Shown piece by piece: positions 1 to 5,850 of a stretch of 8,803 bases of DNA. Location: assembly GCA_947455845.1 (NCBI GenBank), contig CANGQE010000043.1, positions 1-8,803 on the forward strand. The letters are read 5' to 3'. The notes beneath the pieces are model-generated. The model searched no databases. It was not told where the DNA came from and worked only from the letters and a program-made list of their open reading frames with translations. Origin of the DNA: Rickettsiales bacterium. GTDB taxonomy: Bacteria > Pseudomonadota > Alphaproteobacteria > Rickettsiales > UBA1997. The position numbers and the translations under genes were made by a program. Each line of letters starts with the position of its first letter. Positions within the stretch are counted from its first letter, which is position 1.

Positions 1-11
1 AGCTGACAGCA

Positions 12-31
12 CTAGAGAACAGTAGCTCTAG
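12..31. repeat. Short inverted repeat (6-bp stem)
   Basis: CTAGAG at 12-17 pairs with CTCTAG at 26-31 around an 8-base loop. There is no T-run on either side, so a terminator role is unsupported. A second ACTAGAG copy lies at 115-121, next to the insertion-sequence-like end. Confidence 0.35.
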
Positions 32-66
32 CCGCCATTAATAACAAGAAAATAATTCAGAAAAGT

Positions 67-98
67 GAGGGGATTTTAGAGGGGATTTGGGGGTTGGG
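67..98 (+). repeat. G-rich tandem repeat, possible G-quadruplex
   Basis: The 10-mer GAGGGGATTT occurs at 67-76 and again at 79-88, and is followed by further G-runs. The four runs are G4 at 69-72, G4 at 81-84, G5 at 89-93 and G3 at 96-98, with loops of 8, 4 and 2 bases. The first loop is one base beyond the usual 7-base quadruplex rule, so this is a relaxed rather than canonical motif. In DNA this AT-rich the strand asymmetry stands out. Function unknown. Confidence 0.5.
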
Positions 99-120
99 TT
101 TGCGACAGTCTCTTACTAGA

Positions 121-134
121 GGCGCTGTTGCAAA
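121..134 (+). mobile_element. Candidate IS6-family terminal repeat, solo or relic
   Basis: GGCGCTGTTGCAAA at 121-134 differs at one of 14 positions from the terminal inverted repeat of IS26 (IS6 family) as I recall it, GGCACTGTTGCAAA. In this orientation the element body would lie to the right. However, an intact, unrelated gene ends at 179, so there is no room for a transposase. It would therefore be a solo end, the edge of a deleted copy, or a chance match. No partner end or target duplication is visible in the window. Confidence 0.35.
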
Positions 135-172
135 TCAGACTTTGTCGAATCTGATAGGCAAGGTGTTGCAAC
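127..172. repeat. Two-part hairpin downstream of the five-gene operon
   Basis: GTTGCAA (127-133) pairs with TTGCAAC (166-172), and immediately inside it ATCAGA (134-139) pairs with TCTGAT (150-155). This gives an almost continuous 13-bp stem with a 10-base apical loop and a 10-base bulge on one side. It starts 7 bases past the stop codon of the last operon gene on the minus strand, so it may protect or end that transcript. No U-run follows, so a classical intrinsic terminator is not shown. The outer stem shares bases with the insertion-sequence-like end. Confidence 0.5.
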
Positions 173-178
173 TTGGTA

Positions 179-724
179 TTAAGGTTTGCCGAGAATTTTA
201 TTTGTTACCTTTGGATATGAACCCTTCTCATCAAGCCAGATATCAACAAAAAGGCGGGAGAGTTTTAGGTCGGAGATTTGGCCGGTAAGTTTGCCATTAT
301 AGAACATGGACACGCCTTTTGATGGGATGAAAACGGCAATTTTTTCATCACCTTTTTTTACCGAGTGGAAGATTGTTTTTAGGCTCTCTAGAAATTTTGT
401 TTCTTCCTCTGCGCTTAATTCATGTAGTCGTTTGATTTCAGTAATCGACCTTTGCGCTAAATTTTCACGACTGAAATTCATGTTATATTTGATGCGAATG
501 GCAAAACTTTTATTGTAAGAAAATCCAACTCCTTCTGACCATAAAGAGATGTCGTAAACCTTTAACCCTAAAAGTCCTAGGGTTGCTGAGCCAACTAAGA
601 ATGGCTGATTGAAGGAATTGCCAATTGTTGACGGAATTTCTGCAGATGACTCTGTTTGCTTGGCTAAAGCGGTAGCAGAGCAGAAAAATATCGTGATAAG
701 AAGAAGTTTTATTAAGCTTTTCAT
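179..724 (-). CDS. Secreted chalcone-isomerase-fold protein (Chalcone_3-like)
   Basis: A 181-residue protein. Residues 1-21 form a signal peptide: Lys at 3 and 6, a hydrophobic stretch, and an ALA cleavage site before Lys22. The mature part has the bacterial chalcone-isomerase-like pattern: GLLGLKVYDISLW near 50-62, a basic-aromatic strand near 74-84, GDEKIAVFIPSKG near 125-137, FYNGKLTGQI near 141-150, and a closing LSRLFVDIWLDE near 155-166. True chalcone isomerases cyclise flavonoids, but the bacterial members have no known such role. Some proteins of this fold bind fatty acids, which suits the lipid-modifying neighbours (inference). I chose the ATG at 722-724 because the signal peptide starts there and its ATG overlaps the methyltransferase TGA as ATGA. 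A longer reading from 808 would bury the signal peptide. Last gene of the operon, probably translationally coupled. Location would be periplasm or outer envelope. Fold family fairly sure, function unknown. Confidence 0.8.
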   Translation of the reverse strand: MKSLIKLLLITIFFCSATALAKQTESSAEIPSTIGNSFNQPFLVGSATLGLLGLKVYDISLWSEGVGFSYNKSFAIRIKYNMNFSRENLAQRSITEIKRLHELSAEEETKFLESLKTIFHSVKKGDEKIAVFIPSKGVSMFYNGKLTGQISDLKLSRLFVDIWLDEKGSYPKVTNKILGKP

Positions 725-1881
725 AAAATTTTCTGCAATTCGAATTGGACAACATCGGTACGCTTTGCCATGAATCCCGCTATGCAGTAACAAAAATAAA
801 AGCGCCATTTGCGCATAAAATCTTCAGAAAAGCCAAGAGCCCTTATTTCATCACGCTTCTGATTAAAGCGCTCATGCCAAATTGTAAGAGTTTTAGCGTA
901 ATCAAGGCCAAAAGCGAATTCGCTTTTTATCTCAAAACCATATTTTTGGGCTAACTTGCGGATGATTGTTTTGGAAGGAAGAGAGCCACCCGGAAAGATA
1001 TGTTTTTGAATAAAATCAATCCTGTTTTTGTAATCTTCATACACTTGTTCATCGATGGTGATAATTTGTAAGATTGCCTTACCGCTAGTTCTTAAAGAAC
1101 TTTTAAGTATTTGAAAATATTTGTCCCAATATTCCCGACCAACAGCTTCAAACATTTCGATTGAAACGACATTGTCGTACACCGCTTTCTCTTCGCGATA
1201 ATCTTGTAATTTTATTTGTACCAAGTGATCAAGACCAGCCTTCTGCAAACGCTTTATTGCAAAATTCTTTTGACTTGGAGAGATAGTCAGGCATTGAACC
1301 TTTTTACCCGTTTTGGCAGCCTCTTCTGCGAAGCCGCCCCAGCCGCACCCTATTTCTAAAATGCTATTACCGCTAAGTTTTGAAAGTATGTTGTGATATT
1401 TTTTTCTTTGCCCGTCGACTAATGAATCAGACTCTTTATCGAAAATGGCGCTGGAGTAGCTCATGGTTTCATCAAGCCATAATTCATAAAAATCATTTCC
1501 AAGATCGTAATGAGCTTGAATGTTTTTTCTGCTGCCGCGCTTGGTATTTTTAGTGAAAAAGCTTTTAAGAAAAAGCATTAAAGCTTCGAATTTGCGCGCA
1601 TGAAAAAAGTCTTCAAGAGCATGGGAATTAAGAGTAAGAAAAGTCAGAAAATCTGCCAAGTTAGAGCTGGTCCATAGGCCCTCCATGTAAGCTTCGCCAA
1701 ATGCGACATCTCCACCGGAAATAATCGAATTAATTACCTCATCATTTTTGATTTGAATGTTAGCATGCGGTCCCTGATTTTTACCTTCAAACTTCTTTTT
1801 AGATTCGTTGGGTAAGGAAACTTCGAGAGACCCGTATTCAATATTTCGTAAAGCTTGCCAGATTAGTTCGTAATTTTTCAT
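721..1881 (-). CDS. Cyclopropane-fatty-acid-synthase-family SAM methyltransferase (possible UfaM-type)
   Basis: At 386 residues it is close to E. coli Cfa (382). The N-terminal part (about 1-115) is the Cfa lipid-binding region. YDLGND at 125-130 begins the catalytic core, LEIGCGWGG at 175-183 is the SAM-binding glycine loop, QCLTIS at 196-201 follows, MFEAVG at 243-248 carries the conserved Glu245, and HIFPGG lies at 294-299. Family members methylate unsaturated acyl chains of membrane phospholipids using SAM. Two active-site positions differ from E. coli Cfa: Cys139 corresponds to Ser144 and His266 to Gln272, while the Glu and Tyr (Tyr328) are kept. This fits the subclass found beside DUF1365 and amine-oxidase-like genes, to which Rhodobacter UfaM (methylated trans-unsaturated and furan fatty acids) belongs as I recall. 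The start overlaps the DUF1365 stop as ATGA, and the end overlaps the next gene the same way, implying coupled translation. Family certain, product lipid inferred. Confidence 0.92.
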   Translation of the reverse strand: MKNYELIWQALRNIEYGSLEVSLPNESKKKFEGKNQGPHANIQIKNDEVINSIISGGDVAFGEAYMEGLWTSSNLADFLTFLTLNSHALEDFFHARKFEALMLFLKSFFTKNTKRGSRKNIQAHYDLGNDFYELWLDETMSYSSAIFDKESDSLVDGQRKKYHNILSKLSGNSILEIGCGWGGFAEEAAKTGKKVQCLTISPSQKNFAIKRLQKAGLDHLVQIKLQDYREEKAVYDNVVSIEMFEAVGREYWDKYFQILKSSLRTSGKAILQIITIDEQVYEDYKNRIDFIQKHIFPGGSLPSKTIIRKLAQKYGFEIKSEFAFGLDYAKTLTIWHERFNQKRDEIRALGFSEDFMRKWRFYFCYCIAGFMAKRTDVVQFELQKIL

Positions 1882-2657
1882 TGGTTAATTGTGAGTTGAG
1901 AATTTTGTTTTAGAGGCTTGGGAACGTATTTATTTTTTTTGCACAGTAGTTTTATGGCTTGCCAGTGAATTAGAAAAACTACCTTCATTGTCATTAGTGG
2001 AATTAGACAAAACTGTTGGAGTAGAGATCTATCACAAAGCTTTTTGTTGCGGCAAATCACCCTAGTCATCAGGCTTTTTTGTTTGGAGTCAGAAAGATAA
2101 TCAATCCAAACTCCAATTTTTTCGCGGTTAAAAATGAAGCGAAATTTGTAGTTTCCCTTCACCTCAAAAAAGGGCGAAACATGAAATTCTTTTTTTGCTT
2201 CAAACCATTGATTTTGGTTAATCGCAGAGTGGTCATAATTGAACAGCAAGTAGTTATGATTTTCGCCAAAAGTATTGTTAACCTCGGATAAAACTGCGAT
2301 CAGATTTTCGTTTTTATCAAGGCAAAACCAGAAGCTAACCGGATTAAAAACATATCCTAAAACTCGTGGATGAGTCATGAGAAAAATTCTAGCCACTTTC
2401 GAATCGCAATCGTAGTTGCGCAGAATTTTTCTAATCCACTCTTCTAGGTTTTCTCCATCTCTTGCTCCATGATCTTTGTTGTAGAAACTGAAAAGGTTAA
2501 AACGATTCAAAGATAAAAATTTCGAAGAAATTTTTTTTGTTTCAGCCAGTTCAAAGCAAAGGTAAAAAACGCGATAAGAAAAGCTGTTTGTGGAAGGTTT
2601 AAGTCTTTTATGCCAAATATCAGCAAGACAAAGAAATGCCGAATTTATCTTTGCCAT
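1878..2657 (-). CDS. DUF1365 family protein
   Basis: A 259-residue protein of the DUF1365/COG3496 family, full length for the family. Family signatures in order: WHKRLKP at 15-21 and YRVF at 28-31 near the N-terminus, DHGARDG at 62-68, RVLGYVFNPVSFWF at 98-111 (the most diagnostic block), EVNNTFGENHNYLL at 125-138, FHVSPF at 158-163, and HWQAIKLLCK at 231-240. No signal peptide or clear membrane helix is seen, although the C-terminal part around 218-240 is hydrophobic and could contact the membrane. No catalytic activity is established for the family that I know of. It sits almost invariably between the COG2907 flavoprotein and the Cfa-like enzyme, which points to a step or chaperone role in acyl-chain modification (inference). 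Its start overlaps the preceding gene by 13 bp and its stop overlaps the next ATG by 4 bp. Two 8-base T runs on the plus strand (1933-1940 and 2531-2538) lie inside it. Confidence 0.92.
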   Translation of the reverse strand: MAKINSAFLCLADIWHKRLKPSTNSFSYRVFYLCFELAETKKISSKFLSLNRFNLFSFYNKDHGARDGENLEEWIRKILRNYDCDSKVARIFLMTHPRVLGYVFNPVSFWFCLDKNENLIAVLSEVNNTFGENHNYLLFNYDHSAINQNQWFEAKKEFHVSPFFEVKGNYKFRFIFNREKIGVWIDYLSDSKQKSLMTRVICRNKKLCDRSLLQQFCLIPLMTMKVVFLIHWQAIKLLCKKNKYVPKPLKQNSQLTINQ

Positions 2658-3916
2658 GGGGTGTAAACATTGAGTTTATTGATTGCATTAATGGCAGAAG
2701 AAATACCATCTTCATGAAAACCATATTTTTGGTAGGCGCCACAAAAATAAAAGCGATCAAGTCCTTGAATTTCTTGGATACGATCTTGCGCCGCAACAGC
2801 GCAGGAATCAAAGATGGGATGCTCATAAATAAATTTAGCAAAAATTTTATCTTCAGAAATTTCTTGATTCGGATTTAGGGTCACAAAAAGCGGAAAATTA
2901 TGATCAATATTTTGCAGATTATTCATCCAGTAAGTCACAGCAATTGATTCTGATTTTTTCTGATTCTTGGAGTAGACCCAACTTGCCCAAGCTCTTTTAG
3001 AATTTGGCATCAAAGAAGTATCACGATGCAATATCGCCACATTTTTTTGATAATTAAAGCAGGATAAAATCTCTAATTCTTGCTGATTTGGATTGGTTAA
3101 AACTTTCAAAACTTGATCTGCGTGAGAGGCAAATAAAACAAAATCAAATTTTTCTTCACCATTCTTTGACTTGACCAGAGCGCCACCTTCGGCAAGACGC
3201 GTTACTGACAAAACTTCATCATTAAGACTTATGTAATCAGAAATTTTTGCAGTGATTTTTTTTACATATTCAACTGAGCCACCGCTAACCGTATGCCATT
3301 GTGGCTGATCTGCAACCGTAAGCAATCCATGATTTTTGAAGAAGCGGACAAAGCTTTGTGCCGGATAACTCAACATCACTTCAAGCGGACAACTCCAAAT
3401 TGCACCCGACATCGGCAAAAGGTATAGTTCACGAAAGTATCTTTTTACACCTAGCTCATCAAGTAAGTTGCCCAAAGTGTAATTGGCGTTAAATGGCTTA
3501 TTTAAAACGTCCTCCGCCTTTTTGTTGAAGTGCATAATGTCGCGAAGCATTTGCCAGAATTGCGGATTTAGCAGATTTCTTAGTTGCGCAAAAACTGTCG
3601 ACAAGCTAGTTCCCGCATATTCAAGACGTCCGCCATCAACCTTCACAGCAAAGGACATGTTGCTCTTATCGCATGTTACGTTAAGTAGCTCGAAGAATTT
3701 TTTGAGATGGGGATAGGTTTGGTGATTAAAAACGATAAAACCTGTATCGACAGGAATTTTCTTACCGTCGTAATCAACTGTAACTGTGTTGGAATGTCCT
3801 CCGAGATAATCGTTTTTTTCGTAAAGTTTGATATGATATTTGTCGGCAAGAAAATATGCCGCGGATAGGCCAGATATGCCCGAACCGATGATCGCAATTG
3901 AGGGCTTTTTATTCAT
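2645..3916 (-). CDS. COG2907 FAD/NAD-binding amine-oxidase-like oxidoreductase (possible UfaD-type)
   Basis: A 423-residue flavoprotein. The N-terminal Rossmann fold shows GSGISG at 11-16 and the acidic end of the second strand in YEKNDYLGGH at 32-41, which binds the FAD ribose. VDTGFIVFN at 56-64 follows, and the C-terminal FAD contact is CGAYQKYGFHEDGISSA at 392-408. The last motif is typical of the COG2907 flavin amine-oxidase-like group rather than of true amine oxidases. These proteins are encoded beside DUF1365 and Cfa-like genes. The Rhodobacter counterpart UfaD works with UfaM on unsaturated acyl chains, as I recall, so a phospholipid acyl chain rather than an amine is the likely substrate (inference). 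The ATG at 3914-3916 lies 38 bp after the SDR stop, and no strong Shine-Dalgarno is visible. It is the second gene of the operon. Confidence 0.9.
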   Translation of the reverse strand: MNKKPSIAIIGSGISGLSAAYFLADKYHIKLYEKNDYLGGHSNTVTVDYDGKKIPVDTGFIVFNHQTYPHLKKFFELLNVTCDKSNMSFAVKVDGGRLEYAGTSLSTVFAQLRNLLNPQFWQMLRDIMHFNKKAEDVLNKPFNANYTLGNLLDELGVKRYFRELYLLPMSGAIWSCPLEVMLSYPAQSFVRFFKNHGLLTVADQPQWHTVSGGSVEYVKKITAKISDYISLNDEVLSVTRLAEGGALVKSKNGEEKFDFVLFASHADQVLKVLTNPNQQELEILSCFNYQKNVAILHRDTSLMPNSKRAWASWVYSKNQKKSESIAVTYWMNNLQNIDHNFPLFVTLNPNQEISEDKIFAKFIYEHPIFDSCAVAAQDRIQEIQGLDRFYFCGAYQKYGFHEDGISSAINAINKLNVYTPWQR

Positions 3917-3954
3917 GATTTAAAGTTTCTTTTCGCTTAGTTAATACGTAAAAC

Positions 3955-4707
3955 TCAAACAATTCTTTTTGTGATAAAAAAGAAAACTTTATAAGGAAGT
4001 AGGCGGAGGAGTTTAAGAAAAAATGTAAACTTCTTGGGAAAGTGAATCTCAAAATCCTTACTTTTAAGCCCTTGAAATATAAGATCTGCCGCCTCTTTAG
4101 TGGAAATTAAGAAGGGCATTTTGAATTTGTTTTGATCGGTCAATCTTGTTTTAACAAAACCGGGATTGATTATTGAGAGATCAATTCCATAGCTCTTTAG
4201 CTCTAAATAAATTCCTTCGCAAAGATTGATTAAAGCGGCCTTAGAAGCTCCGTAAGCAAATGATTGAGGTAATCCGCGATATCCCGCAACACTTGCAATA
4301 ACGGCGATATGACCTGACTTTTGTTGAATCATTTGAGGAGCAACAAGAGAAAGAAAATTTAGAAATCCAACCAAATTTGTGTTGATGATTTTTTTGGATA
4401 TTTCTAGATCAAAGTTAATTACAGACATCGGTTGGTAAAGTGCCGGACAGAAAATTGCCAAATCAATTTTTTGGAATTTTTCTAGAACTTCCGTAAAAGA
4501 TTGCTTAACTGAGTCAATATCAGAAACGTCCAGAGTGCTTACCAAAACATCTCCTAATTTCAAAGCTAGCAATTCGCTTCTTAGGTTTTCCAACTTTTCA
4601 GAACTTTTTGCTGAAATTATAACGTCGTAACCATTCGTGTAAAATTTATGGGCAAGAGCTTCTCCAATCCCGCTACTCGCTCCAATTATCCAGCAATTTT
4701 TTTTCAT
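3955..4707 (-). CDS. Short-chain dehydrogenase/reductase (SDR)
   Basis: A 250-residue classical SDR. The cofactor loop is GASSGIG at 9-15, the central strand has LDVSD at 59-63, and the catalytic set is Ser139 with Tyr152 and Lys156 (YGASK), preceded by Asn111 in NTNLVG. NPGFVKTRL at 181-189 is the usual post-catalytic PG motif. The NNAG-like motif after the fourth strand is replaced by CPAL (87-90), a departure from the classical pattern. The C-terminus (about 224-245) is hydrophobic and basic and could associate with the membrane. The substrate cannot be read from sequence; context suggests a lipid-derived carbonyl or alcohol (inference). It is the promoter-proximal gene of the minus-strand operon, and its start faces the divergent flavoprotein gene. 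An A8 run follows the ATG directly (codons 2-4), a slippage-prone spot. Confidence 0.88.
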   Translation of the reverse strand: MKKNCWIIGASSGIGEALAHKFYTNGYDVIISAKSSEKLENLRSELLALKLGDVLVSTLDVSDIDSVKQSFTEVLEKFQKIDLAIFCPALYQPMSVINFDLEISKKIINTNLVGFLNFLSLVAPQMIQQKSGHIAVIASVAGYRGLPQSFAYGASKAALINLCEGIYLELKSYGIDLSIINPGFVKTRLTDQNKFKMPFLISTKEAADLIFQGLKSKDFEIHFPKKFTFFLKLLRLLPYKVFFFITKRIV

Positions 4708-4858
4708 TTTCCGCGTGATCTGGGTTGAATTTGAATGAGTGTAGAATTGATTGAGTTTTTTGGTTCAGATAATTAAGAATTAATAACCTACTAAATTTGT
4801 AAACTACTCTTTTTATTTTTTCTTGGAATAGCTGCAATAATATCTTTTGGGAGATCTA
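4708..4858. promoter_or_regulatory. Divergent intergenic region holding promoters of both operons
   Basis: The 151 bp between the two divergent genes must contain the start signals of both operons. It is very AT-rich, and no consensus sigma-70 pair stands out on either strand. Visible elements on the plus strand are TGATCT at 4716-4721, which resembles the TGATCC -35 element of ChrR-linked sigmaE promoters and has TGTA 18 bases on at 4740-4743; TTGATT at 4747-4752 with GATAAT at 4768-4773 (spacer 15, short for sigma-70); and a tandem TTGAAT at 4725-4736. None is decisive. Regulation from one shared control region is likely from the layout. Confidence 0.55.
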
Positions 4859-4861
4859 GTG
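4849..4861 (+). promoter_or_regulatory. Ribosome binding site that fixes a GTG start
   Basis: GGGAGA at 4849-4854 is the best Shine-Dalgarno in this intergenic region and sits 4 bases before GTG at 4859-4861. An in-frame TTG at 4847-4849 overlaps the site itself and has no site of its own upstream, so the GTG is preferred as the start of the flavoprotein. Confidence 0.7.
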
Positions 4862-5845
4862 ATAATAAAAAAACCTAAAATAGCGATAATCGGTAGTGGA
4901 TTATCCGGAGTTATTCTGGGGCAAGAATTAAAAGAAATCTCTTCGGTAAAGATTTTTGAAAAGTCTCGTGGTTGTGGCGGTAGAATGTCAGCGCGTTATG
5001 CAGAAAAATTTTCTTTTGACCACGGTGCTCAATTTTTTACCGCAAGAAGTGAGGGCTTTAGAGAATTTCTTGCCCCCTTCCTCGAGATGCACGCCGTTTT
5101 GCCTTGGGAGGGAGAGGTGATTTTATTTAAATCAGGAGGATCAATTATTTCTTGTCGAAGCGAAGAAAATCTTTTAGTTGCCTCGCCAAACATGAATAGT
5201 CTGTGCAAAAAAATAGCGACTGATCTTGATGTTTCTTTAGGTACTGAGGTTGCTCCTCTAACTCCTAAACAATCTGACGGATGGCATTTAAAGGATAAAA
5301 ATGGAAGTCATCTAGGTGTTTACGATCTTGTAATTTCTACGGCGCCAATTCCTCAAACCAAAAACCTCTTTGTCAATCAAATCAATCTAGAAGACGGTCT
5401 AGCTATGCTGCCATGCTTTGCCACAATGATAGGTTTTAACCAAAAGCTAGATTTGGATTGGATTTTTGCCAAGACGGAAGATCGGGTAATCAAATCAATT
5501 GGCTTTAACTCGAGCAAGCCTGATCGCGACAAAAACGTAAGTTGTTTTGTCATCCATTCAACAGAGGAGTGGGCGTTAGAAAATTTGGAAAAAGATATTT
5601 CGGGTTTGGAAAGAATTTTAGTAAAAGGTTTTGAAGATCTAACCGGAATTTTATGTGAAAAAGCTGATTATATTAGCACGCATCGCTGGCGATATGCATT
5701 GGCTGATAAGGCTAAAGAATTGGAACCGTTATTTGATGAAAATCTAAAGTTAGGAGCAGTCGGGGATTGGGTTTGCGGCTCTACAATTGAAGATGTTTGG
5801 CTTACCGCAAAAAAACTATCTCAAATCATAAAGACAAAAATTTAA
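4859..5845 (+). CDS. Renalase-like FAD-dependent oxidoreductase (COG3380)
   Basis: A 328-residue flavoprotein when read from GTG, the start supported by the GGGAGA site; reading from TTG at 4847 would add four residues. GSGLSG at 12-17 binds the FAD pyrophosphate, and FEKSRGCGGRMSAR at 33-46 combines the ribose-binding Glu34 with the GGRM-type loop. FDHGAQFFTAR at 53-63 is the hallmark of the renalase/COG3380 group, HRWRYA is at 275-280, and the C-terminal FAD contact GDWVCGSTIEDVWLTA is at 302-317. Renalase oxidises isomeric NAD(P)H forms in animals and some bacteria; whether this member does so cannot be told. Genes of this group often accompany the SDR, Cfa-like and photolyase genes of light-stress clusters. 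No signal peptide is seen, so it should be cytoplasmic. It is the first gene of the plus-strand operon, followed 5 bp later by the TIGR01777 gene. Confidence 0.88.
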   Translation: MIIKKPKIAIIGSGLSGVILGQELKEISSVKIFEKSRGCGGRMSARYAEKFSFDHGAQFFTARSEGFREFLAPFLEMHAVLPWEGEVILFKSGGSIISCRSEENLLVASPNMNSLCKKIATDLDVSLGTEVAPLTPKQSDGWHLKDKNGSHLGVYDLVISTAPIPQTKNLFVNQINLEDGLAMLPCFATMIGFNQKLDLDWIFAKTEDRVIKSIGFNSSKPDRDKNVSCFVIHSTEEWALENLEKDISGLERILVKGFEDLTGILCEKADYISTHRWRYALADKAKELEPLFDENLKLGAVGDWVCGSTIEDVWLTAKKLSQIIKTKI

Positions 5846-5850
5846 CACTT

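Larger units (their letters stand above)
1..178. other. Non-coding left flank with repeats and stem-loops
   Basis: No gene is convincing here. Open frames run into the window from the left and stop at 23-25 and at 39-41, leaving only 7 or 12 codons, too few to judge. What the stretch does hold is an unusually dense set of small structures: a 6-bp stem at 12-31, a G-rich tandem repeat at 67-98, an insertion-sequence-like end from 121, and a nested hairpin at 127-172 directly downstream of the chalcone-isomerase-like gene. The G-rich composition of 65-98 contrasts with the AT-rich remainder. The region resembles a scar between gene blocks rather than a promoter. Confidence 0.5.

Noticed and set aside
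3..41. Possible C-terminal end of a gene entering from the left (12 codons, then TAA)
   Set aside because: Too short to tell from chance, and another frame also stops nearby at 23-25. No family motif can be judged in 7-12 residues.
94..288. 64-codon open frame from TTG on the plus strand
   Set aside because: It crosses the insertion-sequence-like hairpin and runs antisense into the chalcone-isomerase-like gene, with no ribosome site and no recognisable domain.
725..808. Longer N-terminus for the chalcone-isomerase-like protein
   Set aside because: The extension would overlap the methyltransferase extensively and hide a clear signal peptide. The ATGA junction at 721-724 explains the start better.
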